From Paenibacillus sp. MAHUQ-63 (lineage in GTDB: Bacteria > Bacillota > Bacilli > Paenibacillales > NBRC-103111): 64,000 nt of DNA. Under the pieces are notes generated by a model, which did not search any database, was not told the DNA's origin, and saw only the letters and a list, made by a program, of their open reading frames with translations. Shown piece after piece: positions 28,385-37,661 of the stretch; position 1 is the first letter of the stretch; each line of letters starts with the position of its first letter. The DNA is taken from the NCBI RefSeq assembly GCF_028765165.1, contig NZ_JARADB010000001.1, forward strand, positions 558,001 through 622,000. The letters run 5' to 3'. The position numbers and the translations under genes are program-made.

Positions 28385-29394
28385 CGGACACCCGCCAGCG
28401 CTTCCGCCGGGAAGCCGATCAATTTATCCTGCGGGAATTCAACGTCAACTTCCCCATTCCTTGTAAGGCGAAGCTCGTGTACAGCTTGCGGAGACACATC
28501 GACCGTCAGCAACTCGCGATGCGTCCCTGAGCCGCCTGCCGGCTGCAGCAGCAGTCTGTAGAAGGCGCCCCGAAATTCACTGTGTTTCACCGTACAGCGC
28601 AACCCGCGGCTAGAACCCGGAGCCGTGAGGCGAATATGCTCAGGGCGAATCGCACCGGCGTCGAGGAAATTAATCGATCCGATAAAATCGGCGACGAACG
28701 GGCAATTCGGTTCGCTGTAGACCTGTTCGGGCGTTCCCATCTGCACGACTTCCGCATTGCTCATCACGACGATCCGGTCTGCCATCGTCAACGCCTCTTC
28801 CTGATCGTGCGTGACCATCACCGTCGTGATGCCCAGCTGATCCTGCAATTGGCATATTTGCTCGCGTATTTTGACGCGCACTTTGGCATCCAGCGCAGAG
28901 AGCGGCTCGTCGAGCAGCAGGAAATCAGGCGAAAGCACGATGGCTCGAGCCAGCGCCACGCGCTGCTGTTGACCTCCCGACAGCTGCGCCGGGTAGCGGT
29001 CATGCAGATGCAGCAGGTCGACCAACGAGAGCACTTCGCGGACCTTCTCGCCGATCTCCTTCTTCGGAATTTTTTTGCCCTGCAGGCCATAGGCGACATT
29101 CTCATAAGCGGTGAGATTCGGAAACAGCGCATAAGACTGGAACACCATACCGAAATTTCTTCGGGCCGGAGGCAGATCGGTGATGTCCTTACCGCCGACC
29201 ACGATGCGCCCCTGCGACGGCTTCTCCAGTCCGGCAATGATCCGAAGCAGCGTCGTTTTGCCGCATCCGCTTGGTCCGAGCAGGCAGATAAATTCATTTT
29301 TGTGAATATCAATGTGAATGTCTTTCAAAGCGCTGAAAGATCCGAATGTTTTATGTATCCCTTGAATGGATAAGTACGCCTGCAGCATGATCAA
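28381..29394 (-). CDS. ABC transporter ATP-binding protein (2-aminoethylphosphonate uptake)
   Basis: 337 residues. Walker A GPSGCGKTT near residues 40-48, Q-loop, signature LSGGQQQR near 138-145, Walker B LLLDEP near 158-163, then a C-terminal TOBE-like domain (~235-335). It belongs to the polyamine/iron/phosphonate subgroup. It follows the binding-protein gene after a terminator-like hairpin, so it is likely expressed at a lower level. Confidence 0.9.
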   Translation of the reverse strand: MIMLQAYLSIQGIHKTFGSFSALKDIHIDIHKNEFICLLGPSGCGKTTLLRIIAGLEKPSQGRIVVGGKDITDLPPARRNFGMVFQSYALFPNLTAYENVAYGLQGKKIPKKEIGEKVREVLSLVDLLHLHDRYPAQLSGGQQQRVALARAIVLSPDFLLLDEPLSALDAKVRVKIREQICQLQDQLGITTVMVTHDQEEALTMADRIVVMSNAEVVQMGTPEQVYSEPNCPFVADFIGSINFLDAGAIRPEHIRLTAPGSSRGLRCTVKHSEFRGAFYRLLLQPAGGSGTHRELLTVDVSPQAVHELRLTRNGEVDVEFPQDKLIGFPAEALAGVR

Positions 29395-29455
29395 GCAGCC
29401 TCCTTCGTCTTAATAGCTCTAGTATAAGCTTGATTTGTTATCGAATTATTAATGG

Positions 29456-29487
29456 AAAAAGACTGCTGCAAATCAAGGTTCGCAGTC
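29456..29487 (-). terminator. Terminator or attenuator between binding protein and ATPase genes
   Basis: On the minus strand GACTGC / GCAGTC closes a 15-nt loop and is followed by TTTTT. Lying inside an operon, it would favour high levels of the binding protein over the ATPase and permease. Confidence 0.65.
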
Positions 29488-29508
29488 AGCCTTTTCCTTG
29501 GACCGGGC

Positions 29509-30615
29509 TTATTTCTTCGGTTCGCTCTTGCCGTTATAACGCTTGTCCCATTCGGCCAAAATAGAGTCGCGCTTCTTGGCAGCGTCGTTCAGATCGTTCT
29601 TGATCAGCTGTTTGACCGGATCGACCGTATAGCCTTCGGGAATTTGAGCTGCATCGGTTTTGATCGCCAGAATCGCATAGTTTTTGTTATATTCCTTCAT
29701 CACATCGTCGGTTATCGCCCAATCCAGGAAGTCTTTGGCCACTTGCTTCACGACCGGCTTCTTCATCAGCGCATTGGCTTCTACATCCCAACCCGAGCCT
29801 TCTTTCGGGAAGACGACCTCCACCGGCGAGCCTTTCTTCTTCTCTTGAATTCCGCGGTACCCGAACGAGATACCGATCGGGTATTCGCCCGTGCCCGCCA
29901 ATTTCGCCGGCTTCGAACCGGAGTGAACGTACATCGCTATGTTGTCATGCAGCTTGTTCATATAATCCCAAGCGGCATCATTGCCTTTCAATTGAACCAA
30001 GCCGGAAACCGTCAAGAAACCGGTGCCTGAGGAAGACGGATTCGGCATTGTGATCAGCCCTTTGTACTCCGGCTTCACCAAATCCTCATAGGAGGCAGGA
30101 ATCGGCAGCTTCCGCTTCTCCATCTCCACTTTGTTCACGATAAATGCCGTCTCCCAGGCGTCGATACCGACCCAGTGAGGTACCGGATTCTTGTCCTTGA
30201 AGTCGGGGAGAATGCGATCCACACCTTTGGGTGCGTAAGGAGCCAGCATGCTGTTCTGGTCCAATACCAGCAAGCTGGTTGCTGCCAAGCCCCATACGAC
30301 GTCCGCCTGCGGGTTCTCCTTCTCGGCGAGCAGCTTCGCTGTCACGATTCCCGTCGAGTCACGCACGATATTCACTTTCACATCCGGATACTTGGCTTTG
30401 AAAGTCGTGAGGTACGTCTTGATCTGATCGTCCTCCAACGCCGTATATACGGTCAAATCTTTGCTTTTCGCGTCCACTCCAGCTTCTGCGCTTGCTGCCG
30501 GCGCCGGTGCTGCGCTCGTCCGTGCTCCGTCTGTGCTTGCCGCTTTACCGCCGCAAGCGCCTAACATGATTGCGACTGTCAATAACAGCGCTGCGCTTCC
30601 TAGTGATCTCTTCAT
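29509..30615 (-). CDS. Phosphonate-type ABC transporter substrate-binding lipoprotein
   Basis: 368 residues. The signal peptide ends in the lipobox LGAC (residues 17-20). The mature protein has the extracellular solute-binding fold of the iron/phosphonate group ([17 protein letters not shown] near residue 53; [20 protein letters not shown] in two segments). Ligand is inferred to be 2-aminoethylphosphonate from phnW/phnX beside it. A Pho box and a -10 element lie directly upstream. Confidence 0.88.
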   Translation of the reverse strand: MKRSLGSAALLLTVAIMLGACGGKAASTDGARTSAAPAPAASAEAGVDAKSKDLTVYTALEDDQIKTYLTTFKAKYPDVKVNIVRDSTGIVTAKLLAEKENPQADVVWGLAATSLLVLDQNSMLAPYAPKGVDRILPDFKDKNPVPHWVGIDAWETAFIVNKVEMEKRKLPIPASYEDLVKPEYKGLITMPNPSSSGTGFLTVSGLVQLKGNDAAWDYMNKLHDNIAMYVHSGSKPAKLAGTGEYPIGISFGYRGIQEKKKGSPVEVVFPKEGSGWDVEANALMKKPVVKQVAKDFLDWAITDDVMKEYNKNYAILAIKTDAAQIPEGYTVDPVKQLIKNDLNDAAKKRDSILAEWDKRYNGKSEPKK

Positions 30616-30676
30616 CGTCTTTACTCCCGCCTTTGTTTGGTTTCTATCGGTTGGTTCTTTTCAACCTGATAAGGTT

Positions 30677-30731
30677 AGTATAAAGAGGATTTGTAAAATC
30701 AGTATTAAACACTTGTAAAATATATGTTTTT
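30677..30731 (-). promoter_or_regulatory. Pho box and promoter of the binding-protein operon
   Basis: On the minus strand TTTTACA, TTTAATA and TTTTACA start exactly 11 bp apart (plus-strand 30692, 30703, 30714), with a weaker fourth repeat at 30725. TATACT (30677-30682) serves as -10. The 11-bp pitch and TT(A/T)ACA-like repeats are the PhoP-binding pattern known in Bacillus. Confidence 0.8.
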
Positions 30732-30766
30732 AATAATTTTTAGTTTGTTTTACGTTGTTTTCGGTG

Positions 30767-31897
30767 TTAATCTATCCAGAACAGCTGTTTTTCTATGCCT
30801 TCCAGCAAGCGTTCGATATCTGCAGGATAAACATCGCCGATGTTGCCGATTCGGAACGTAGCGGAAGCTGTTATTTTGCCTGGATAAATAACGAACCCTT
30901 CCTGTTTCATGCGCGAGTAAAACGCATCGAACGAAAACACAGGCGAATCCGGATACAAGAAGGAAGTGATGATCGGCGATTGCAGCTCGGCAGGCAGCAG
31001 AGGCTGCAAGCCCAAGCGCTCCATACCGGCCACAAGCAGCTGCTGGTTGCGGCTGTACCTCGCGAATCTGTGCGCGACGCCTCCTTCTTCCTCCAGCTCC
31101 TGAAGCGCTTGATCGAAGGCTCGGACCGTATGCGTCGGTGACGTATAACGCCATTTGCCGTTACCGTTCTCCATCGTCTCCCACTGATCGTACAGATCGA
31201 GGGACAAGGAGCGCGCTTGGCCTTTGCATGCCTTTATAGCTTCTCTGCGCGCTATGATGAACCCGAATCCGGGTACGCCTTGAATGCATTTGTTCGCGCT
31301 GCTGATTAAATAATCAATACCGAGTGCGTCCACATCGATCGGAATGCCGCCGAATGAACTCATGGCGTCGACGATCAACGTTTTGCCGTACCGCTTGGCA
31401 ATACGAGCGACGTCCGCGACAGGATTTACCATCCCCGTGGTCGTTTCCACATGAACGACCGCTACGTGCGTGATGGAGCTGTCGATCCTCAGCACTTCCT
31501 CCAGCTGCCCCACATTCACGGGTTTCGTTTCCCCGCTGTCCAGCACGATGGAGTAGATGTCCAGAACATCAGCCATCTGTGCGATCCTTGTGCCGTAAGC
31601 ACCGTTCGTTAGTACAAGCAGCTTGCCTTTCTTGGGAATGACGGAGCCGATGACCGATTCCACGCAGAACGTCCCGCTGCCTTGCATCAGGACCGCCGTA
31701 TAGTCGTCCGGCTTGCTGGAAGCCATCGCGACCAGCCGGCTGCGAATGGACTGCACAAGCTCGTTGTAATCCCGATCCCACGTGCACCAGTCGCGCAGCA
31801 TCGCCGACTTCACCTTTTTACTTGTCGATAACGGACCTGGCGTTAGCAGCAGGTAGGGGTTATCCGGCATTTGATTCACATTCGTTCCTGTCGTCAT
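30767..31897 (-). CDS. phnW: 2-aminoethylphosphonate-pyruvate transaminase
   Basis: 376 residues, class V PLP aminotransferase. It moves the amino group of 2-aminoethylphosphonate to pyruvate, giving phosphonoacetaldehyde and alanine. Visible landmarks: [11 protein letters not shown] near 16-26, QGSGTFCVE near 72-80, D177 in VDAMSSFGG and the Schiff-base K203 in SSANKCIQG. Its start overlaps the phnX stop by 4 bp. Product feeds PhnX. Confidence 0.95.
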   Translation of the reverse strand: MTTGTNVNQMPDNPYLLLTPGPLSTSKKVKSAMLRDWCTWDRDYNELVQSIRSRLVAMASSKPDDYTAVLMQGSGTFCVESVIGSVIPKKGKLLVLTNGAYGTRIAQMADVLDIYSIVLDSGETKPVNVGQLEEVLRIDSSITHVAVVHVETTTGMVNPVADVARIAKRYGKTLIVDAMSSFGGIPIDVDALGIDYLISSANKCIQGVPGFGFIIARREAIKACKGQARSLSLDLYDQWETMENGNGKWRYTSPTHTVRAFDQALQELEEEGGVAHRFARYSRNQQLLVAGMERLGLQPLLPAELQSPIITSFLYPDSPVFSFDAFYSRMKQEGFVIYPGKITASATFRIGNIGDVYPADIERLLEGIEKQLFWID

Positions 31898-32691
31898 GGA
31901 CGTTCGCCTCCCAGAAGTCTTTGCTTAATTGCAGGGATGAGCTGATCGAGCTCGCCAATAGACGCAATCACGTAGTGAGCGCCTTCTTCGCGGAACTTCG
32001 CTGCGACCGCCTCCATACGCGCCTTCAGCACGTCCGGTGCGCATGCTTCTACTTCCGCTTCGCTCATACCCAGCTCGCTGCTGCCTAGAATAACGCCGAC
32101 GGTCCATACGCCTGCATGGACGCCTTCTCTCATATCGCTCACCGTATCTCCGACCTTCATCAAGCTATGCATCGGGTAGACGTTCAACGCTTCCGCATTC
32201 CTGTAGATCATCCAAGGATACGGGCGTCCGGCCGGCACTTCGCTAGGCGTGACAAGATGGTCCGGCGCATAGCCGCGTTTGTTCGCTTCAGCGCTGACGA
32301 TCGCCATCATCTCCGCCGTATAACCCGTCGTGGAGCCGATGCGAATGCCGCTTTGGCGCAGTCTCCCGACAAGCTCCACAGCACCGGGTACCGGTTCGGC
32401 ATATTGATGCACGACAGCCAGCATCTTCGGTTCAAAATCGGCATAAAGTTCATCGATGTCCGATGTCTGCGGAAGCCTGCCATAACGTTCCTCCCATAAG
32501 CCGGCTACTCTTGGCATATTTAAAATAGCAGCGATATGATCCCGTTTGAGCAACCCCATCGGCTCTCTGGCTTCTTCCAGCGTTATCTCTATTCCTTGCT
32601 TTCGGAAGACTTCCATAAACACATGCAGGGGAGCAAAGCACCCGTAGTCCACCATCGTTCCCGCCCAATCCAAAACAACTGCTCGTATCAT
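31894..32691 (-). CDS. phnX: Phosphonoacetaldehyde hydrolase (phosphonatase)
   Basis: HAD-superfamily enzyme cleaving the C-P bond of phosphonoacetaldehyde to acetaldehyde and phosphate. The nucleophile motif is LDWAGT near the N-terminus; the Schiff-base lysine lies in [10 protein letters not shown]; the acidic motif is [11 protein letters not shown] prefer the ATG at 32691 because AGGAGG is 8 bp upstream of it, whereas the in-frame ATG at 32697 is only 2 bp away. First gene of the phnX-phnW operon, behind a Pho box. Confidence 0.94.
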   Translation of the reverse strand: MIRAVVLDWAGTMVDYGCFAPLHVFMEVFRKQGIEITLEEAREPMGLLKRDHIAAILNMPRVAGLWEERYGRLPQTSDIDELYADFEPKMLAVVHQYAEPVPGAVELVGRLRQSGIRIGSTTGYTAEMMAIVSAEANKRGYAPDHLVTPSEVPAGRPYPWMIYRNAEALNVYPMHSLMKVGDTVSDMREGVHAGVWTVGVILGSSELGMSEAEVEACAPDVLKARMEAVAAKFREEGAHYVIASIGELDQLIPAIKQRLLGGERP

Positions 32692-32773
32692 CGACATTTC
32701 CTCCTGTTTGACTGAATCGATTGTTACCTCTATTAACTCAACCCAACTTGGATTTGGTTGCGTCTATATGTAT

Positions 32774-32828
32774 ATCATACTAGGGTTTTGTAAACTACGC
32801 GTTAAAACCATGTAAAATTTGTGTTTTT
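32774..32828 (-). promoter_or_regulatory. Pho box and promoter of phnX-phnW
   Basis: Repeats on the minus strand (GTTTACA, TTTAACG, TTTTACA and a weaker fourth) start at plus-strand 32789, 32800, 32811 and 32822, again an 11-bp pitch. TATGAT (32774-32779) lies at exactly the same offset as the -10 of the binding-protein promoter. The surrounding AT-rich sequence is also similar to that promoter. Confidence 0.8.
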
Positions 32829-32947
32829 AATTTGATTTGGTTTGTTTATTCATTAAAATAAACAAACAGCGAATGAACGTTATGCATTTTCTTGTTGACT
32901 TCCTTGTCATTCTGTTGGAAATTAAGTGTGTACATAGAGGAGGAATG

Positions 32948-33745
32948 ATGGAGATGGAGCAGGTCCAAGCGGTAATTTTCGATTTAGACAACACGCTTTT
33001 GTGGGATGAGAAGAGCATTCAAGAAGCGTTCGAGGACGTCTGCGGGAGGGCGGCCGAATCAACGGGCGTCGATCCTGCTGCTTTAGAGCATGAGGTTCGG
33101 GCGGCATCGGAGCGCCTGTTTCGGCAGCTGCCTTGTTACGATTACGCGAAGATGATTGAACTTACGAATTTGGAAACGCTATGGGGGCGCTTCGACTCCG
33201 GCGGACACCCGGCGCTTCTGGAGCTCCGGCAGCTCGCCCCCCTTTATCAGAATCAGGCTTGGACCGAAGGTCTGCTGAAGCTGGGCATAGACGATCCCGC
33301 GTTAGGGAAGATGCTGGCCGCACGCTTCGCGGTGCAGCGGCGGGAGCGCCCGCTGGTATATGAGGATACATTCGAGGTGCTGCAGGCTTTGCGCCCTCGC
33401 TACCGACTGCTGCTGCTCACGAACGGCGCGCCGGATCTGCAGCAGGAGAAGGTCGATAGTATCCCCGGGTTGGCGGGCTACTTCGACCACGTCGTTATAT
33501 CCGGCACATTTGGCCGTGGGAAGCCGGATCCCGCTATTTTCGAGCATGCCCTGGAGCTGCTCGGTCTCTCCGCCGAGGAGGCAGTCATGGTCGGAGATAA
33601 TTTGGATACCGACATCAGCGGGGCCTTGGCGGCCGGTATCCGGAGCGTCTGGATCAATCATCATCAGCGGATGGCGCCTGAGCATAAACGGCCCGCTTAC
33701 GAAATCCGCAAGCTGAAGGAGCTCCTAGACCTTTTGCACAAGTAA
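32948..33745 (+). CDS. HAD family hydrolase (YjjG/YsaA-like)
   Basis: 265 residues from the ATG at 32948, placed just after GAGGAGG. HAD motifs in order: FDLDNTLL near the N-terminus, LLTNGAPDL (motif II), GKPDPAIF (motif III) and VGDNLDTDI (motif IV), with a helical C1 cap. Typical members dephosphorylate nucleotides or sugar phosphates. It is divergent from phnX and may share its control region. Specific substrate unknown. Confidence 0.88.
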   Translation: MEMEQVQAVIFDLDNTLLWDEKSIQEAFEDVCGRAAESTGVDPAALEHEVRAASERLFRQLPCYDYAKMIELTNLETLWGRFDSGGHPALLELRQLAPLYQNQAWTEGLLKLGIDDPALGKMLAARFAVQRRERPLVYEDTFEVLQALRPRYRLLLLTNGAPDLQQEKVDSIPGLAGYFDHVVISGTFGRGKPDPAIFEHALELLGLSAEEAVMVGDNLDTDISGALAAGIRSVWINHHQRMAPEHKRPAYEIRKLKELLDLLHK

Positions 33746-33760
33746 GCGGAGCCGCATGAG

Positions 33761-33811
33761 AAAAGGACTGTCTCGGAAGACCGGTTCGGCCTTCAAGAGA
33801 CAGTCCTTCTT
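33761..33811. terminator. Bidirectional terminator between HAD and DUF975 genes
   Basis: AAGGACTGTCTC / GAGACAGTCCTT, perfect 12-bp arms, flanked by short A and T tracts. Confidence 0.85.
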
Positions 33812-33817
33812 GCTTCA

Positions 33818-34597
33818 TCATTCAGGAAGCCGGAGTTCCTTGCTGCTGGTTTGGCCATCGTAGAGCGCCTGCCGGCGAAGCACCTTATACAGCTCCGCTT
33901 TCGTCGAGTGATCGTATGGCAGGACGAACAATATGCCGATGCCAAGCGCCAGCGTTCCTAATAGGTACCACCCCAGGAACGAAAGATCCAGGACAAACAT
34001 CTTCCACTTGTGGCCATAGGTCATTTGCGTGCTCAGCCGGACGGCTCTCTTCGTTCCGATTCCCGGATTATCCGCGAGAATGAAAGGCACCATGCTGTAG
34101 GCATACGACTTCACGATGCCCGGAATGATCAGCAGCAAGAACCAGAGAAACGTAAGCACGTTTTTCCAGAGCATCCCTTTCACGATGGCCATATATTGGC
34201 CTCTCTGGAACGAATACACCATATAATTCATGTTCACATCATCGTGCGCAGCCTGTTTGAAATATTGCATGCCGCCTACTTCGAACGGAGCCACGACAAA
34301 TATTTGAAAAGCGATCGAGAGCAGCAGGATAAAGAGGAACAGCAAAATGACGCCTGCGATCACAGCCATGAACATGGGGCTGTTGCTCATCTCCTCCCAG
34401 CTGCCGTTCAGACCGGGCAAGCTTGCGGAGGTGCCGCCGCCCGAATTATACGAACAGCTGGATACTCCGCCCCCCAGCACGGCGAGCAGCAAGCTGACGA
34501 GAAACGCTTTCCAGTAGGAGGTTCTTAATACTTGCTTCGCACGATCTTTTAACTCTTTGCGCGTCCAATCCAAACGACCACCATCCCGTTCCTGCAT
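33818..34597 (-). CDS. DUF975 family integral membrane protein
   Basis: 259 residues with about five to six membrane segments. The N-terminal WTRKELKDRAKQVLRTSYWKAF and the central FKQAAHDDVNMNYMVYSFQRG motifs are typical of DUF975, whose function is unknown. The ribosome site is weak, so the start may lie some codons downstream. Confidence 0.8.
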   Translation of the reverse strand: MQERDGGRLDWTRKELKDRAKQVLRTSYWKAFLVSLLLAVLGGGVSSCSYNSGGGTSASLPGLNGSWEEMSNSPMFMAVIAGVILLFLFILLLSIAFQIFVVAPFEVGGMQYFKQAAHDDVNMNYMVYSFQRGQYMAIVKGMLWKNVLTFLWFLLLIIPGIVKSYAYSMVPFILADNPGIGTKRAVRLSTQMTYGHKWKMFVLDLSFLGWYLLGTLALGIGILFVLPYDHSTKAELYKVLRRQALYDGQTSSKELRLPE

Positions 34598-34660
34598 ATT
34601 TACTATTCATCCTACAACAGAATGTCCCAAAGTAGAACCTTAAAATGGGACAGACCCATC

Positions 34661-34794
34661 TAACGGACACAGCGGACGTTATACACGGGCAAAAAGCGTC
34701 CTATTCTAATTGTAACGGACACAAGAATCGTTATTTGCCGATTCTGTCGCATGACCAGCCTGAAATGCACCAGTAATGGCGCCCGTGTCCGTTA
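34661..34794. repeat. Intergenic repeat, family B (TAACGGACAC element), copy 1
   Basis: TAACGGACAC occurs at 34661 and 34713 (52 bp apart) and its inverse GTGTCCGTTA closes the element at 34785-34794. The inner 82 bp (34713-34794) share ATTTGCCGATTC and the overall layout with a second copy at 47526-47608. No coding frame. Confidence 0.85.
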
Positions 34795-34859
34795 GCGAGG
34801 TGGCATCCCGCCAGCGCCCCTTACGAATGCCAAAAGGCACCCCAAGGGCGCCTTTCTAT

Positions 34860-35648
34860 TTAAAGAATTTTAAATTCCGGTTTCACCTGCTTGAAATGCG
34901 GGTTCTTGCCCGTGACCATCAGGCCCATGCCCCAGTCGAAATGCGTCTTCTCCGTCGGGAAATCGCTCGGGTCGCGATACTGAAACAGGACGTTTCTTCT
35001 CGTTCTGGAGCTGCGGTTCGCTTCCGATCCGTGAATCGTCAAATAATTGAAGAAAAGCACATCCCCCGCCTCAGCCACGCAGGGCGTTCCGTCTTTGACC
35101 GGATACTCCTTGTGATTCAAATAATGCTGCCCGACGTGCTTCAGTGTCCCGCTCCGGTGCGAGCCCGGAATGACGCGCAAGCAGCCGTTCTCCTCATCCG
35201 CATGATCCAAATGAACGCTAGCTGCAAGCATCGTATGCTTCTCGTGCGGGAAATACGGATGATCCTGATGCATCGGGAAGGCGGCGCCGTTTTCCGGCGG
35301 CTTCACGAGCATTTTGGAATGGTGCAGCAGCACATTCGGGCCGATCAGTCGCTTCAGCACAGCGGCCATGTTCGGATGAATAACGGCGCGCATGAACGCG
35401 GCGTCATGATAATGCACGTCATGGAACCCCTTCAGGACGAGCTTCTTCAACTCTTCCGCAGGAAGGAAATCACCCTTCCATTGATGATTGTGGTCGGACT
35501 TCGCTTCCGCAGCGCGCTGGATGATCTCCTCAACCGCTTGTCTCATTTCCTCAACTTCCTGCTGATTGAATACCCCTTTGACGAGCAAATATCCATTTTC
35601 TTTGTAAAAATCGGCATCCTTCTGAGTAATCACTGGCCATTCCTCCAT
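34860..35648 (-). CDS. Phytanoyl-CoA dioxygenase (PhyH) family protein, copy 2
   Basis: 262 residues. Fe(II) ligands HQD at 127-129 and His206 (TIHGS) are intact, with Arg residues at 215-218 for 2-oxoglutarate. It resembles copy 1 more than copy 3 (shared N-terminal GYLLVKGVF and HADEENG-LRVIPGSH motif). Substrate unknown. Divergent from an AraC regulator 116 bp away. Confidence 0.9.
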   Translation of the reverse strand: MEEWPVITQKDADFYKENGYLLVKGVFNQQEVEEMRQAVEEIIQRAAEAKSDHNHQWKGDFLPAEELKKLVLKGFHDVHYHDAAFMRAVIHPNMAAVLKRLIGPNVLLHHSKMLVKPPENGAAFPMHQDHPYFPHEKHTMLAASVHLDHADEENGCLRVIPGSHRSGTLKHVGQHYLNHKEYPVKDGTPCVAEAGDVLFFNYLTIHGSEANRSSRTRRNVLFQYRDPSDFPTEKTHFDWGMGLMVTGKNPHFKQVKPEFKIL

Positions 35649-35764
35649 CGAACTATTGATAGTTAACCGCTTACTTATCTATAATTATAGGGAATCCGGC
35701 TGCAATCTGTCTTTTGCTCAGTAGGACAGTTTTTTGCAATATAAGGACATGATGGAGGATGCAT

Positions 35765-36634
35765 ATGTATTTGTGCAAAGAGACCAACGCCATGCTGAAT
35801 GAAGCGGTTACCGTCATTCACGGCCCTGCGGCCTGCTTCAAAATTCAATACTGGGGCGTTAATCCATGCCTGTTCGATAATCAGCCCCATAAGCATTCCT
35901 TCTTCGAAGTATGTTACATTATCGGCGGCGAAGGAGAATATACGGAGCAAGGCGTTCTTTATCCGCTGCGGGCAGGCACCCACTTCATCTCCAGGCCGGG
36001 CATCACACACCAAATCCGCACACAGAAAGGCCTATTCATCATGTACGTCGCTTTCGAGCTGGATGAATCCCAATGCGACGAATCGATGCGGAATGCCTTT
36101 AACGATTTGGCTGAGCATGCCGAAGTGTGCCTGTATGACGGAGACCATCATCCGACCGCGCTCTTGTGGAGGTCGATGCTGATCCGGGAAGGGCATGGCA
36201 GCCTGCCGATTACAGCCGTTCCGACACTTGCTTATACGCTGCTCGTTTCTTTTCTCAGCATGTTCGGTAGAGCCGGCTCCCAGCCGTTCATCCAACGCAA
36301 AAATACGAACGTCCTGCTGCAGCGCGCGAAGCTCTACATCCGCGACAATCTTGCCGGTCCCCTTCAACTAGGTGACGTGGCGGCCTATCTGAATGTGTCG
36401 GAGCGCCATTTATCCCGCCTATTCTCGGAAGGGATCCACGAAACCTATACCGACTTCATTCGCAGCGAGCGCATACGCCAAGCAGCCCACCTGCTGCTGA
36501 CCAGCGAGCTGTCGATCAAGGAAATTGCCGAAGCAACGGGCTTTTCTTCCGTTCATTATTTCACCCATACATTCACGCAAGAAAAAAGACTCCCCCCCGG
36601 CAAGTTCCGCAAGCAGGAACAAACCGGCAGGTAG
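35765..36634 (+). CDS. AraC family transcriptional regulator
   Basis: 289 residues from the ATG at 35765, 6 bp after GGAGG; the in-frame ATG at 35759 touches the ribosome site. N-terminal cupin sensor (KHSFFEVCYIIGGEGEYTEQG) and C-terminal double HTH (LGDVAAYLNVSERHLSRLF; IAEATGFSSVHYFTHTF). Pairs divergently with PhyH copy 2 and converges on PhyH copy 3. Confidence 0.9.
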   Translation: MYLCKETNAMLNEAVTVIHGPAACFKIQYWGVNPCLFDNQPHKHSFFEVCYIIGGEGEYTEQGVLYPLRAGTHFISRPGITHQIRTQKGLFIMYVAFELDESQCDESMRNAFNDLAEHAEVCLYDGDHHPTALLWRSMLIREGHGSLPITAVPTLAYTLLVSFLSMFGRAGSQPFIQRKNTNVLLQRAKLYIRDNLAGPLQLGDVAAYLNVSERHLSRLFSEGIHETYTDFIRSERIRQAAHLLLTSELSIKEIAEATGFSSVHYFTHTFTQEKRLPPGKFRKQEQTGR

Positions 36635-36651
36635 CCTTAACATAAGCTAAG

Positions 36652-37494
36652 CTATTGGCGCTTGTAAACTAAAGGATTCAGCTCCGTTGCCGCCAAATCC
36701 CCGGGCTTGGCCCCAGGGAACCACGTCTGCAAATCATTCTCGCGGGCTTTGCTGTCCGGCTGCGCAATAGACAGTCCGTCGGCATAGTAGATGACCGTCA
36801 TCACTTTGCGCATCGAATCCGTCGGATTGCCCGGTGCGCTGTGCAGCGTCCACCCCGCGTGAAAAGTCGCGTCTCCGGCGGCCATAGCGCCGTACGAGAC
36901 CGTTTCGAATCCTTTGCCTTCAATATATCCGGCAAGCGTTCTGTGCGATTCGTCGGAAATGACCATCTTATTGATATAGCCCAGCGCATGGGAGCCGGAT
37001 GCGAAGGTCATCGACCCGACTTCCTGCGAGATCGGCACCAGCGGCATCCACATGGTAATCGTTTTGTCCGTATCCAACGGCCAATAGATCTGATCTTGAT
37101 GCCAAGGCGTATGTCCGCCATGCGGCTCTTTATACAGAGCTTGATCGTGATAAATGCGCACGCCGTCAACGCCCATTAAGTCCGCTGCGATTTTGGCAAA
37201 GCGTTTGGCCAGCACGAACCGGCGGACCGCCTCGCTTTTTTCCCACAGATTGGAGATTTGGATGAAAGCTTTGCCATACGTATCCCGCTGCTCAAGCGGC
37301 TTATCGTGATAGTTCAGCGCCTTCACCATGCCGGTGATGATAGGCTCATAGGCATTGATCTCCGCCGTATCGGCTACCTGCTTCAGCCGGATATGCCCCT
37401 TCTGCTTGTAGCTTTCCAACTGCTGCTCGGTGAGTGCGTAACTGTCTTCCAAGGCGGGTAATGAATCGATTGGGGTTGTTTCGTGCATGCTCAT
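36652..37494 (-). CDS. Phytanoyl-CoA dioxygenase (PhyH) family protein, copy 3
   Basis: 280 residues. Ligands HQD at 132-134 (TPWHQDQIYWP) and His218 (WTLHS), with Arg229. More divergent from copies 1 and 2, closer to PhyH proteins with a TPWHQD motif and a longer N-terminus. Its stop lies 18 bp from the end of the upstream AraC gene. Activator-type promoter elements lie upstream. Confidence 0.9.
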   Translation of the reverse strand: MSMHETTPIDSLPALEDSYALTEQQLESYKQKGHIRLKQVADTAEINAYEPIITGMVKALNYHDKPLEQRDTYGKAFIQISNLWEKSEAVRRFVLAKRFAKIAADLMGVDGVRIYHDQALYKEPHGGHTPWHQDQIYWPLDTDKTITMWMPLVPISQEVGSMTFASGSHALGYINKMVISDESHRTLAGYIEGKGFETVSYGAMAAGDATFHAGWTLHSAPGNPTDSMRKVMTVIYYADGLSIAQPDSKARENDLQTWFPGAKPGDLAATELNPLVYKRQ

Positions 37495-37529
37495 CTCGGA
37501 TCACCTCTAATTTGTATAATTACAGCTTT

Positions 37530-37586
37530 ATTATAGTGGCAGAATCCCGAGAATTCTTTGTCAAACAAGGTTATATTATTGTCAAA
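37530..37586 (-). promoter_or_regulatory. AraC-type direct repeats and promoter of PhyH copy 3
   Basis: TTGTCAAA occurs at 37558-37565 and 37579-37586, two copies 21 bp apart (two helical turns), the spacing typical of AraC-family sites. A good minus-strand -10 (TATAAT, 37530-37535) has no matching -35, as expected of an activator-dependent promoter. Confidence 0.65.
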
Positions 37587-37661
37587 AACAACTGGATTAT
37601 GAATACGCCTGAGGTTTAGAATAGAGGAAAATAACCTGCCTTAAACGCCGAAAGGATCCCT

